64,000 nt of DNA from Halomicrobium salinisoli. GTDB taxonomy: Archaea > Halobacteriota > Halobacteria > Halobacteriales > Haloarculaceae. The position numbers and the translations under genes are program-made. The notes beneath the pieces are model-generated. The model saw only the letters and a list, made by a program, of their open reading frames with translations. It searched no databases and was not told the DNA's origin. This document shows, piece after piece, positions 26,108 through 35,018 of the stretch. The stretch spans positions 1 to 64,000 of the forward strand of contig NZ_CP084464.1 of assembly GCF_020405185.1 (NCBI RefSeq), written 5' to 3'. Position 1 is the first letter of the stretch, and every line of letters begins with the position of its first letter.

Positions 26108-26983
26108 TCAGTCCGACGCCGGCTGTCGAGTCAGCAGGACCGGCACGGGCGAGGTCCGGATCAGCTTGGCGCTGACGCCGCCCAGCGCGTACCGGCTGAA
26201 GTCCGTCTCGCCGTGCGTGCCCAGCGCGACGACGTCGACGCCGTTCTCTTTGGCGTACGAGAGGATCTCCCGGTAAGCCCGCCCGGACGCCAGCGTCGTG
26301 ACGACGTCGTCGACCGACGCCTCGCGCGCTCGCTCCGCTGCCGCGTCGAGGATTTCGGTTCCCTGCTCCTCCAGCTCGTCGCCTTTCACGCTCGACCTGA
26401 CGTCGAACCCGAGGCTCGCCGTCTCTACTACGTGGACGAGGTGCAGCGTCGCGTCGGTCCCATTCGCGAGGGCGATCCCCTCTGCGAGGGCCCGGTCGGC
26501 CCCCGGACTCCCGTCGGTCGGGACCAGGACGTCCCGCGGCGGGTACGTCAGGCGGGCGTCCTCGTCGGGCGTGACGGTCAGGACGGGGACGTCGGACGTG
26601 TTGACCACGCGCTCGGTGACGCTGCCGAGGAGGTATCGCTCGATCCCGCTACGGCCGTGCGTGGGCATGACGACGAGGTCGACGTTGCTCGTTCGCGCGT
26701 AATCGACGATCGTCTCGTGGGGGCGACCCTGCAGGACATCGGTCACGACGGACACGCCCCGGTCTCTCGCCCGCTCGGCCGCCGCCGCCACGACGCGCTC
26801 GCCCTCCTCTTCGAGGGCGTCGACGACCTCGCCGCGGACGTTGGTGACGCTGTCGACGGTCGTGTCCGCGACGTTGAGCACGTGGAGGGTCGCGCCGTGG
26901 GTTGACGCGACGTCGAGGGCGTAGTCGAGGGCGTCGGACGCGACGTCGCTCCCGTCGGTCGGGAACAGGAGCCGATCGTACAT
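26108..26983 (-). CDS. Tandem UspA universal stress protein
   Basis: A 291-residue protein with two UspA domains. The first (1-140) has FPTDGSDVASDALDYAL and GRSGIERYLLGSVTERVV. The second begins VPTDGSPGADRALAEG and ends GTHGETDFSRYALGGVSAKLIRTSPVPVLL; here the final loop reads GG instead of GS, so ATP binding may be altered in that half. It is adjacent to and in the same direction as another tandem UspA gene, separated by 53 bases, and probably arose by duplication. Confidence 0.9.
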   Translation of the reverse strand: MYDRLLFPTDGSDVASDALDYALDVASTHGATLHVLNVADTTVDSVTNVRGEVVDALEEEGERVVAAAAERARDRGVSVVTDVLQGRPHETIVDYARTSNVDLVVMPTHGRSGIERYLLGSVTERVVNTSDVPVLTVTPDEDARLTYPPRDVLVPTDGSPGADRALAEGIALANGTDATLHLVHVVETASLGFDVRSSVKGDELEEQGTEILDAAAERAREASVDDVVTTLASGRAYREILSYAKENGVDVVALGTHGETDFSRYALGGVSAKLIRTSPVPVLLTRQPASD

Positions 26984-27029
26984 ACCATCGCTTGCCGGGC
27001 GACCGACAAATAGCCGGGGGTGAGCCCGA

Positions 27030-27752
27030 TCACTGACTCCCGTCTACCGCCCCGGATCCGACAGTTCGATTGATCAGGATCGCCGCTGTGAAGAGGACAG
27101 ATCCGCCCACGACGACCGCCCCGCCCGCAGTCACCAGCGTCCGCGTCGCCCGCGGTGCCTGTTCCGCCAGCGGGACGAACGTGCGCACGTCGGCGAGGAC
27201 GACGGCGAGCGCACCGACGACGTCGAACACGAGGTCCAGCGCGGTGTCCCGCCGGCTGTACTGGACCAGCACGGGCTCGACGTCGTATCGGTCGCCGATC
27301 TCACGCGCGAGCAACTCGATCAGCTCCCAGAACACGCCGCCGAGAAACGTCAGCGCGACCGTCGCGGCGGCGACCGAACCGGCGTCGAGGATCCCGTCGC
27401 TCCACCCTGCGACGACGACCAGGCCGGCGTAGACCAGCGCCGCGACCAGCGCCGCCGAGAGCGTGTGCGTCAACGAGTCCCACCACCAGACGGTGTCGTA
27501 CGGACCGAGCATCCCGATCGAATGCAGGAAGCCGGCGGTACCGATCCACAGCGGCAGCGCCGGACCGACGGTGACGTCCCGCGCGAGGACGGTCCCGGCG
27601 AGAGCGTCGACCGCAAGCGGGAGGAGCGTGACGGCGAGCGACGCCAGCGCGTTGACGATCGCCGGGACGTTCCGGTTGCGAATCGCCGTCGCCAGTACGC
27701 CGACCATGCCCGCTAGCAGAAGTCCCACTCCGATCGTCGTCGCTCCCGTCAT
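27030..27752 (-). CDS. Polytopic membrane protein (YjdF/DUF2238-like)
   Basis: A 240-residue membrane protein with about seven helices. YDTVWWWDSLTHTLSAALVAAL, FLGGVFWELIELLAREIGD and DTALDLVFDVVGALAVVL contain the Asp, His and Glu residues that mark the DUF2238/YjdF family in my reading. The function of the family is unknown. It is a leftward gene between the UspA and DUF457-like genes and shows no overlap with them. Confidence 0.7.
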   Translation of the reverse strand: MTGATTIGVGLLLAGMVGVLATAIRNRNVPAIVNALASLAVTLLPLAVDALAGTVLARDVTVGPALPLWIGTAGFLHSIGMLGPYDTVWWWDSLTHTLSAALVAALVYAGLVVVAGWSDGILDAGSVAAATVALTFLGGVFWELIELLAREIGDRYDVEPVLVQYSRRDTALDLVFDVVGALAVVLADVRTFVPLAEQAPRATRTLVTAGGAVVVGGSVLFTAAILINRTVGSGAVDGSQ

Positions 27753-27832
27753 CGATCCTGCTCCGGTCGGACATCGAACCGACGGCCGGAATTCTTTGCG
27801 GTGGACGCACAGCCGTCGCCGCGTGGGTGGCG

Positions 27833-28495
27833 TCAGCGTGCCCCGTCAGTCGCTCGCCCGGCGTGGTGCTCGCCCGCCTCCTCGAAGTAGCGGTCGGGCA
27901 CGGACGCCACGACGACGCTCGGGAAGTACGGAAGCAGCACTCGCTCGACGGCGAACGTCGCTACTGCGGGGAGTATGCGTCTGACTGCAGCGTATGCGCC
28001 CGCGACGAACAGCGCGGCGAAGACGAGCAGGTCGTACCCGCCGTCGAGGACGACGAGCGACGGCGCTGCGGCCCCGACGGCGAACAGGAGGTCCTCGGGC
28101 GCGCCGTCGTACCGGACCCACCGGCGCGGGGCGATCCACCGGTCGCGGTAGTGGTCGTAGACCGCCCGATCGGAGGTCCCCTCCCAGGGCCGGAGCTCCA
28201 GCCCGCCGCCGACGACGTCGGTGACGCTGTGGGCGGCCGCGCCGAGCGCGAGGAACGCCGCCGCCGCGACCGCAGGCGACGGGACGGCCACGGCGAGCGG
28301 GACGAGCGCCACGGCGATCGCCGAGTGGTACACCGGGTAGTGGAGGGCCTTCCGGTGGTCGGCGTAGAGGTCGACGTCGGGGAGCACGCCACCGAGAAAG
28401 CCCGCCGCGAGGGCCACGGCGCCCAGTTCCGGTACCGCGAGGGCGTACGGAATGGCGAGGGCCAGCCCGACCAGCGCGTGCGTCGGGAGCATCAT
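27833..28495 (-). CDS. Membrane-bound metal-dependent hydrolase (DUF457/YdjM-like)
   Basis: A 220-residue membrane protein. MMLPTHALVGLALA, GFLGGVLPDVDLYADHRKALHYPVYHS and ALGAAAHSVTDVVGGGLE carry the His and Asp residues that define the YdjM/DUF457 hydrolases (His near the start, LPDxD, H, HxxTD). Three to four helices follow. In other organisms relatives act in membrane or LexA-linked stress functions; the substrate is unknown. The start at 28495 (ATGATG) removes nine residues from the longest frame and begins with the conserved segment. Confidence 0.8.
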   Translation of the reverse strand: MMLPTHALVGLALAIPYALAVPELGAVALAAGFLGGVLPDVDLYADHRKALHYPVYHSAIAVALVPLAVAVPSPAVAAAAFLALGAAAHSVTDVVGGGLELRPWEGTSDRAVYDHYRDRWIAPRRWVRYDGAPEDLLFAVGAAAPSLVVLDGGYDLLVFAALFVAGAYAAVRRILPAVATFAVERVLLPYFPSVVVASVPDRYFEEAGEHHAGRATDGAR

Positions 28496-28594
28496 TGTGT
28501 CGGTACGAAGGGGTCCCAATGGGATGAACGCGTCGCTGTTCTCGGTCCCGTGCCGACGGGCAACTGGCAGTTGCAGGCGATCGGACTCGCGCGT

Positions 28595-28999
28595 CTAGAA
28601 CAGGCGACCGGCGCTCGGCTCTTCGGCGCCGGCCGCGGCGCCGCTCACGCTGAGCTCGACGCCGGTCTCGTCGTCGATGGACAGCGTCACGTCCTCGACG
28701 CTGCAGGCGTACGCGCTGACGTGGTGGCCGGCGGAGTCGAGCCGAACACGCTTCTCGAGGAGCCCGTTGTCGGCGAGGTCCTCGACCTTGCGGTAGGCGG
28801 TCGATTTCGGGATCCCGAACCGCTCGGTGATCTCGGTGACGGACAGCGCGGCGTCGCTGGTCCCCGCGAGGATGGTCCGGCAGTCGGCGTCCTCGAGCGC
28901 CTCGAGGACGCTCCCGATCTCGTCGTCGTCGGTCACGGACCGCTGTTCGTCGTCGCGTCCGGGAACGGCCTCGACACCACGTAGCTGCGATTGGCTCAT
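28595..28999 (-). CDS. Winged-helix transcription regulator
   Basis: A 134-residue DNA-binding protein with an ArsR-like winged helix at about 27-90: IGSVLEALEDADCRTILAGTSDAALSVTEITERFGIPKSTAYRKVEDLADNGLLEKRVRLD. The C-terminal 40 residues (SVEDVTLSIDDETGVEL) form a small beta-rich part. Such regulators are numerous in haloarchaea; the target is unknown. Neighbours give no operon context. Confidence 0.85.
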   Translation of the reverse strand: MSQSQLRGVEAVPGRDDEQRSVTDDDEIGSVLEALEDADCRTILAGTSDAALSVTEITERFGIPKSTAYRKVEDLADNGLLEKRVRLDSAGHHVSAYACSVEDVTLSIDDETGVELSVSGAAAGAEEPSAGRLF

Positions 29000-29103
29000 G
29001 TCTCTACGGATGCGGTCCGACGGGAGGGGTCTGCAGCCCGTCTATCGTGGTGGGTTTAAGTACTCCGGGCGGTCGGCGACCGCGCTCCCCGGGCGGACGG
29101 GCG

Positions 29104-29748
29104 TCAGGGTTCCCGTTCGAGGACGTCCCGGAAGAGCTTCGACTGCGCCGCGAGGAGGTGTTCCGTGACGGTCGAGGGCGTGACGTCGAGTTCGTCGGCG
29201 ACCTCGGTGGCGTTGGCCCCCCGGGGCCGCTCGAAGTACCCCATCTCGTAGGCCGTCCGGAGGACCTCCAACTGACGGTCGGTGAGCTTCCCGCGGTCGA
29301 CGAACACGGGGTCGCGAGCGGAGCCCTCCGTGGACGTGCGGACGAGCCGCTGGATGTCGACGTCCGGGTAGCGATCCCTGAGCTCGCCGACGATGGTCTG
29401 GAGGCGATCGAAGTCGGTTGCGTGAAAGACGATCTCGAGGGCGCCGTCGGTGACGAAGTAGCGGTGAACGGGCGTCTCGTACTCGCCGAGGCGGGCGCAG
29501 GGGCAGTCCGCGTCGTGCGTGACGCGGTAGAGGTGACGGTCGGCGTACGCGAAGACGGGGTCGTGCTCGTAGTCGTCCGGAACCGCCTCGGCGTCCACGA
29601 GAAATTCGGAGCGGGCGTCCGTCGAGCCGGCGCGCGTGACGCTCGTCGAGACGTCGCTGATGACTGTGTTGGCGTCCGCCGACAGCTCTGCGACGGGACA
29701 GTCGGGCGGCGTCGGGAAGGTGACGGTGACGCGGATCCCGGCGGTCAT
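29104..29748 (-). CDS. HTH_10 (Bat-type) regulator with cysteines
   Basis: A 214-residue regulator. The C-terminal HTH_10 domain (about 152-210) reads LTDRQLEVLRTAYEMGYFERPRGANATEVADELDVTPSTVTEHLLAAQSKLF. The N-terminal sensory part has Cys17 and the pair Cys82/Cys84 (HDADCPCARLG), with HRYFVTDGALEIVFHATDFDRLQ after it. The same outline, HTH_10 plus an N-terminal Cys cluster, describes NarO and DmsR, the haloarchaeal anaerobic regulators. It could therefore sense oxygen or redox state and act on the nar operon, but many HTH_10 paralogues exist and the identity is not shown. Confidence 0.82.
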   Translation of the reverse strand: MTAGIRVTVTFPTPPDCPVAELSADANTVISDVSTSVTRAGSTDARSEFLVDAEAVPDDYEHDPVFAYADRHLYRVTHDADCPCARLGEYETPVHRYFVTDGALEIVFHATDFDRLQTIVGELRDRYPDVDIQRLVRTSTEGSARDPVFVDRGKLTDRQLEVLRTAYEMGYFERPRGANATEVADELDVTPSTVTEHLLAAQSKLFRDVLEREP

Positions 29749-29846
29749 TCGTGCGAGGGTAGCCGCATCGGCACTTCAGTCTGCGGATGTGCTGGAGCGC
29801 GGTTCTCCCGGGCCTCGCCACGGTGAGTGCTCGCGCGACGCTGTCG

Positions 29847-30299
29847 TCACTCGTCGGACTCCAGTTCGATGCGCCGGCCGCTGATCGTCGTCGGCCGGAG
29901 CACGTGGAGCTGGATGTCGAGGTCGCTCCTGGACTCGCCCCAGATCTCGAACAGCGGGCGCTTCGCCTCGCCGTACTGTGCGACGTGCTCGGGCGTTATC
30001 TCGTCGCGGGCGACCGACTCGAGGACCCCGGTGACGACGGCGCTCCGATACGTGCGTCCCTCCTCCTCGTAGACGACGAGCCGCACGTCCGGCGACCCGG
30101 AGAGGAACTTGCTCTTCTCGCTGCCGGAGCCGGCCACGAGTCGCATGTAGAAGAGCCGCTCGTCGGCGTCGTAGCCGAAGGAGATCGGAACCGCATACGG
30201 GTCGTCGTCGCGCGCGAGCGCCAGCACACCGGTCTCGTGGCGACCGAGGAGCGCGTCCGTCTCCTCGCTCGACATCTCCGTCTCTTGCTCCAGACCCAT
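29847..30299 (-). CDS. Pyridoxamine 5'-phosphate oxidase-like FMN-binding protein
   Basis: A 150-residue split-barrel protein of the haloarchaeal pyridoxamine 5'-phosphate oxidase-related family. Typical segments are ETGVLALARDDDPYAVPISFGYDADERLFYMRL, SPDVRLVVYEEEG and YRSAVVTGVLESV. Members usually bind FMN, F420 or haem; which one is not clear. TATA-like AATAAAG lies about 30 bases upstream of the chosen ATG (30299), consistent with a leaderless transcript; in-frame ATGs at 30308 and 30344 are alternatives. Confidence 0.82.
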   Translation of the reverse strand: MGLEQETEMSSEETDALLGRHETGVLALARDDDPYAVPISFGYDADERLFYMRLVAGSGSEKSKFLSGSPDVRLVVYEEEGRTYRSAVVTGVLESVARDEITPEHVAQYGEAKRPLFEIWGESRSDLDIQLHVLRPTTISGRRIELESDE

Positions 30300-30475
30300 C
30301 GTAAGCATCACGACTGTGTTCGGCGAAACTTTATTGTTTGCCATTTCGCACGACGGCGCGTCCGAATCGACGCGGACGTGTGGCCAGTGAGTAATCCCTC
30401 TCCGAAGCGATCTACGGGCACAGCGGCTCCGTTACTGGTCGATAGATGACGTCGTCCTCGTGACTCGCCTCGAGG

Positions 30476-30643
30476 TCAGGCCCCGGGGCATTCGCCTCGA
30501 CCGCCCGAAAACGCGGCCGCCGAGACGGGCGACCCGCAGATAACGCAACCGTTCTCCATGAGCGCGTCCCGCATCGAGGCGTTGACCTCCATCGATTCCT
30601 CGCATTCGGGGCACACGAAGACGTAGTCCTCACTGGCGCTCAT
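30476..30643 (-). CDS. Small zinc-ribbon protein (55 aa)
   Basis: An ORF from ATG 30643 to TGA 30476. It reads MSASEDYVFVCPECEESMEV, then ENGCVICGSPVS, giving CPEC (Cys11/Cys14) and CVIC (Cys33/Cys36), a complete four-cysteine zinc ribbon. A fifth Cys is near the end. Such single-ribbon proteins of 50-60 residues are widespread in haloarchaea, and some affect motility, biofilm or regulation. It is too short for usual gene finders. Two overlapping frames on the same strand lack the motif and are shadows. Confidence 0.8.
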   Translation of the reverse strand: MSASEDYVFVCPECEESMEVNASMRDALMENGCVICGSPVSAAAFSGGRGECPGA

Positions 30644-30869
30644 CTCTACGTGAGCCTATTCTCTCCCTGGGTAAATCAACCCCACTGTTTCCCAGGTCAC
30701 AGGACCCTACGGAACTTTTTACTACGGCTGATCTTTTGCGGCGGCCGTCGGTGACTGCGAACTCGCCAAGCAGTTCGGTACGGCAGTTGACTAGCAGGTG
30801 GTTATAACTATCGAAGCTATTATTCTGGTGTCACGTGTCTGGTCCGCCCGGCGGTCGAATCCATCATAA

Positions 30870-32483
30870 ATGAAGAAACAATTACTCGTCACCGACTTTC
30901 TCGACCGGGCCAGGACGTACTACGGCGACTACGAGGCCGTCGTGGGGACGGACGGCGAGCGATTCACGTACGACGAGTTCGGAGACCGCGTCGATCGGTT
31001 CTCGGCGGCGCTCCAGGCGCGGGGCGTCGAGAAAGGCGACCGCGTCGCGGTGCTCGACCCGAACACGCACTACCACCTCGAGGCGGCGTTCGGGGCGATG
31101 CAGTGTGGCGCCGTCCACGTGCCGCTGAACTACCGGCTCACGTCGTCGGACTACGAGTACCTCCTCTCGGACTCGGGCGCGAGCGTCGTCTACGCGGACT
31201 ACGAGTACGCCGGGACGATCGAGGCGGTGCGCGACGAGATCCCCGCCGAGGTCTTCGTGACGAACGACCCGGCGCCGGTCGACGGCGACTGGATCGACTT
31301 CGAGACGTTCCTGGACGCCGATCCCGACGGCTACGACCGTCCCGAGATGCATGAGGACGAGATCATCACCATCAACTATACCTCGGGAACGACCGGCGAG
31401 CCGAAGGGCGTCTGTCGGACCCACCGGACGGAGTCGCTGCACGCCCAGCTCGTGACGATCCACCACCACCTCACCGACGACGACGTCTACCTGTGGACGC
31501 TCCCGATGTTCCACGTCAACGGCTGGGGCCACATCTACGCGGTCACCGGCCGCGGCGCGAAACACGTCTGCACCCGCGGCGTCGACGCCGAGGCGGTGTT
31601 CGACACCGTCGCCGCGGAGGACGTCTCCTTCCTCTGTTGCGCGCCGACCGTGCTGACGATCCTCGACGAGTACGCCGACGAGCACGACCCGGCGTTCGGC
31701 GGCGACAACCCCGTCCGCGTGACCGCCGCCGGGAGCGCCCCGCCGAGCGCGATCATCCGGACCGTCGAGAACGAATTCGGCTGGGAGTTCATCCAGCTCT
31801 ACGGCGCCACCGAGACCGGGCCGCTGATCGCCACCTCGGACGCCGCCCGGCTCATCCCCGACGAGGGCGGGCTCCGCTTCTCGCTGAAGCAGCGCCAGGG
31901 CGTCGCCCCGCTCGGGACCGAGCTCCGCGTCGTCGACGACGACGGGGCGGAGGTCCCCCGCGACGACCAGACGATCGGCGAGGTAGTCGTCCGCGGCAAT
32001 CAGGTCATGGAGAAGTACTGGGAGAAGCCCGACGAGACGCACGCGGCGTTCAACGACCGCCTCGAAGGGTGGTACCACACCGGCGACCTCGCGGTCGTCA
32101 ACGAGGACGGCATGATCGCCATCAAGGACCGCAAGAAGGACATCATCGTCTCCGGCGGCGAGAACATCTCCTCGGTCGAACTGGAGGACGCGCTGTTCGA
32201 CCACGAGGCCGTCGGCGACGTGGCGGTCGTCCCCGCGCCGTCCGAGAAGTGGGGCGAGAAGCCCAAGGCGTTCGTCGTTCCTGCGAGCGGGGACCCCGAG
32301 AACCCCGGCGTCTCCGCCGACGGGCTGACCGCGTTCACCCGCGAGCACCTCGCCGACTACAAGGCCGTCCGCGAGGTCGAGTTCGTGGACGCCATCCCGA
32401 AGACCGCGACCGGCAAGATCCAGAAGTACGAACTGCGCGAGCGCGAGTGGGACGACGAGGACCAGATGGTCGGGACCGGGTAG
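30870..32483 (+). CDS. AMP-forming acyl-CoA synthetase (long-chain fatty acid type)
   Basis: A 537-residue acyl-adenylate/CoA ligase. The P-loop YTSGTTGEPKG lies near residue 170, YGATETGPL near 310, GWYHTGDLA near 395, DRKKDIIVSGGENISSVELE near 425, and the catalytic Lys in PKTATGKIQKYEL near 515. It converts a carboxylic acid, ATP and CoA to acyl-CoA in the cytoplasm. Substrate range cannot be read. The 226-bp upstream region is AT-richer, with TTATAACTATC and a CATCATAAATG start context; it shows no ORF. The gene stands alone. Confidence 0.9.
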   Translation: MKKQLLVTDFLDRARTYYGDYEAVVGTDGERFTYDEFGDRVDRFSAALQARGVEKGDRVAVLDPNTHYHLEAAFGAMQCGAVHVPLNYRLTSSDYEYLLSDSGASVVYADYEYAGTIEAVRDEIPAEVFVTNDPAPVDGDWIDFETFLDADPDGYDRPEMHEDEIITINYTSGTTGEPKGVCRTHRTESLHAQLVTIHHHLTDDDVYLWTLPMFHVNGWGHIYAVTGRGAKHVCTRGVDAEAVFDTVAAEDVSFLCCAPTVLTILDEYADEHDPAFGGDNPVRVTAAGSAPPSAIIRTVENEFGWEFIQLYGATETGPLIATSDAARLIPDEGGLRFSLKQRQGVAPLGTELRVVDDDGAEVPRDDQTIGEVVVRGNQVMEKYWEKPDETHAAFNDRLEGWYHTGDLAVVNEDGMIAIKDRKKDIIVSGGENISSVELEDALFDHEAVGDVAVVPAPSEKWGEKPKAFVVPASGDPENPGVSADGLTAFTREHLADYKAVREVEFVDAIPKTATGKIQKYELREREWDDEDQMVGTG

Positions 32484-32606
32484 TCTGCGCGCCGAGCGGA
32501 CGACCGGCAAGCGCCCGGGCGCGTCGCCGCGTGACGGTCTGCACCACAGGCGTGCGTTTCCGCGCTGTATCTTTATGACTGCGGTGGTCGAACCGTCGCG
32601 TATCGC

Positions 32607-33485
32607 ATGTTCGACGACGTCCTGGTCCCGACGGACGGGAGCGACTGTGCGGAACGCGCGGTCGGCTACGCCGTGGACATCGCGTCGCGCTACGGGGCCA
32701 CCGTCCACGTCCTCTCCGTCGCCGACTCCCGAACGCTACAGCACGGACCGCACTCAGATCAGGTGCGGGCGGCGTGCGAAGAGATCGTAGACGAGACGTG
32801 CGAGGGCATCGCCGGCGACGTGCCCGTGCGGGACGCCGTCCGCACCGACCTCCCCCACGAGGCCATCCTCGCGTACGCGGACGACGAGGGGATCGACCTG
32901 ATCGTGATGGGGACCCACGGCCGGACGGGCGTCGAGCGGTACCTGCTGGGCAGTATCACCGAGAAGGTGGTCCGCCTGTCCGACGTCCCCGTCCTGACGG
33001 TCCGGTCGTCGGACGGCGACGACGTCGCCTACCCCTACTCGGACGTCCTCGTCCCGACCGACGGGAGCGACGGCGCCGCGGCGGCGGTCGGACCGGCGGT
33101 CGACGTCGCCGACGCCTACGACGCCCGACTCCACGCGCTCTCCGTCGTGGACACGCGACCGGTCGGGCTCGACGTCCGGACCGAACCGCCCTACGAAACC
33201 CCGGAGGAACGAGCCGACCGGGCGGTCGAATCCGTCGCGGAACGGGCCGAAGCGGCCGACATCGGGGAGGTCGAGACGTCGGTCGCCTACGGGGTACCGT
33301 ACGAGACAATCCGGTCCTACGTCCGGGAGCACGACGTCGACCTCGTCGTGATGGGGACCCGCGGCCGGACGGGGGTCGAGCGGTACCTCCTCGGCAGCGT
33401 CGCGGAGAAGACGGTGCGGACGTCAGCGGTCCCAGTGATGACGGTCCACGCGGGCGACGTCGATCGGGAAGAGCTCGACGAGTGA
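32607..33485 (+). CDS. Tandem UspA universal stress protein
   Basis: A 292-residue protein of two UspA domains. It starts MFDDVLVPTDGSDCAERAV; the first nucleotide site is GTHGRTGVERYLLGSITEKVV, the second domain begins DVLVPTDGSDGAAAA and has GTRGRTGVERYLLGSVAEKTV. Both sites are complete. ATG 32607 is the natural start, with TATCTTTATG at about 32570-32579 as possible TATA element. Fourth of five UspA loci in the window. Confidence 0.9.
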   Translation: MFDDVLVPTDGSDCAERAVGYAVDIASRYGATVHVLSVADSRTLQHGPHSDQVRAACEEIVDETCEGIAGDVPVRDAVRTDLPHEAILAYADDEGIDLIVMGTHGRTGVERYLLGSITEKVVRLSDVPVLTVRSSDGDDVAYPYSDVLVPTDGSDGAAAAVGPAVDVADAYDARLHALSVVDTRPVGLDVRTEPPYETPEERADRAVESVAERAEAADIGEVETSVAYGVPYETIRSYVREHDVDLVVMGTRGRTGVERYLLGSVAEKTVRTSAVPVMTVHAGDVDREELDE

Positions 33486-33561
33486 TCGACATCGTCGGAT
33501 CCTCGTCGGCGTCGGGGACGAGGGAGCGTCGAGAACGACGGCGCCGACCGGCCGACACGGC

Positions 33562-33957
33562 TCACGGCTGGGCGCCGATCACCGCGTCGGCGTCGTCTCC
33601 TTCGACGACGGCCTTCCGGGAGACCACGTCGATCGTCGTCTCCGAACCGATCGCAGTCCCGCCCTCGACGGCCTCGACGCGGAGGATCACGTCCTCGGGG
33701 CTGGCACAGCCGCAGTTGACGAACTCCTCCCACTCGTCGCCGACTGCGACGGGACCGGCGTGAGCCCACCGGAGGTACCGCCGATAGGTGCGTTCCGTCA
33801 TGTTCTCCTGGAGCCACTCGCTGTCGGCGACCCACCAGTCGTCGGTGGCGTCCGGATCGGTCTCCGGCGACCGGAACGAGACGAGGACTCGCTCCGCCTG
33901 GTCCTCGACGGTGGCCGGATCGGTCGTGTTGACCTCACGTCGATCGGTCGATCCCAT
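33562..33957 (-). CDS. Hypothetical protein in trx operon, with CGC motif
   Basis: A 131-residue soluble acidic protein. WWVADSEWLQENMTERTYRRYLRWAHAGPVAVGDEWEEFVNCGCASPEDVILRVEAVEGG is the most structured part, and VNCGCASPED is its only Cys site. Its ATG shares one base with the trxB stop, so it is the third gene of the thioredoxin operon. No family is recognised. A plausible inference is a redox partner or target of thioredoxin using the CxC pair. Confidence 0.7.
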   Translation of the reverse strand: MGSTDRREVNTTDPATVEDQAERVLVSFRSPETDPDATDDWWVADSEWLQENMTERTYRRYLRWAHAGPVAVGDEWEEFVNCGCASPEDVILRVEAVEGGTAIGSETTIDVVSRKAVVEGDDADAVIGAQP

Positions 33958-35018
33958 CAGTCGTCGGCCTCCGTCGCGATCGATCCGGTACTGTCCGCCG
34001 GCGCCGCGACCTCTGATTCGAGCCACTCCTCGACGTCCAGAGCGGCCATGCTGCCCATGCCGGCAGCGGTGACCGCCTGCTGGTACTCGCGGTCCATCAC
34101 GTCGCCCGCCGCGAAGACGCCGTCGGCGGCCGTCGCCGTCGTCGCCCACGCCTCGCCGGCGTCGGCGGTCCGGACGTACCCGTCGTCGTCGAGGTCGACC
34201 GGCGTGTCCCGGAGGAAGCCGGTGTTGGGCTCGTGGCCGATGGCGTAGAACACGCCGCCGACGTCGACTTCCTCGACCGCGAGGGCCTCGTCGGCTTCAT
34301 TCGCGCCCTCGCCGGTCTCGTACTTCTCGGCGGGGTGGCCCTCCGGGTGCGAGACGAGCGTCGCGCCGGTCACGCCGTCCTCTCGGGAGCCGTCGATGGC
34401 CACGAGCTCCGTGTTCCAGGCGAACTCGACGTCCTCGTGGTCGCGAGCGCGGTCGGCCATGATCTCCGAGGCCCGGAGTTCGTCGCGGCGGTGGACGACC
34501 GTCACGGAGTCGGCGAACTTCGCGAGGAAGAGGGCCTCCTCCATCGCGCTGTCGCCGCCGCCGACGACCAGTACGTCGTCGCCGCGGTGGAACGCGCCGT
34601 CGCAGGTCGCACACGTCGAGAGGCCGTAGCCCATCAGCTCGTCCTCGCCCTCCGCGCCGACCCAGCGGGCGCTGGCGCCCGTCGCGACGATCAGCGCGCG
34701 AGTCCGGAGCGTCTCGCCGGTCGAGAGCGACAGCGACAGCGGCCGGCCGTCCAGGTCGGCGGACTCGATGCTGCCGTGCTGGAACTCGGCCCCGAACTGC
34801 TCGGCCTGCTCCTTGCCGCGCTGGATCAGCTCCATGCCGCCGACGCCCTCGGGGAACCCGAGGTAGTTCTCGACGTCGGTGGTGAGCGTCAGCTGGCCGC
34901 CGGGCTCGTCGCCCTCGAGCACGAGCGGGTCGAGGTCGGCCCGGGCCGCGTAGACGGCCGCCGAGAGGCCGGCGACGCCGGAGCCGGCGACGACGAGGTC
35001 TCGTACTTCCTCGGTCAT
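33957..35018 (-). CDS. trxB: Thioredoxin-disulfide reductase
   Basis: A 353-residue flavoprotein that reduces thioredoxin with NAD(P)H. The FAD motif GSGVAGLSAA is at 12-21, the redox centre CATCDG has Cys136/Cys139, VVGGGDSAMEEALFLAKFA is the pyridine nucleotide site, and FAAGDVMDREYQQAVTAAGMG the C-terminal FAD segment. HRR after the nucleotide-binding site is the usual NADPH-type feature. It starts directly after the trxA stop (no gap) and is followed by a one-base overlap with the next gene. Probably driven by the trxA promoter. Confidence 0.95.
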   Translation of the reverse strand: MTEEVRDLVVAGSGVAGLSAAVYAARADLDPLVLEGDEPGGQLTLTTDVENYLGFPEGVGGMELIQRGKEQAEQFGAEFQHGSIESADLDGRPLSLSLSTGETLRTRALIVATGASARWVGAEGEDELMGYGLSTCATCDGAFHRGDDVLVVGGGDSAMEEALFLAKFADSVTVVHRRDELRASEIMADRARDHEDVEFAWNTELVAIDGSREDGVTGATLVSHPEGHPAEKYETGEGANEADEALAVEEVDVGGVFYAIGHEPNTGFLRDTPVDLDDDGYVRTADAGEAWATTATAADGVFAAGDVMDREYQQAVTAAGMGSMAALDVEEWLESEVAAPADSTGSIATEADD

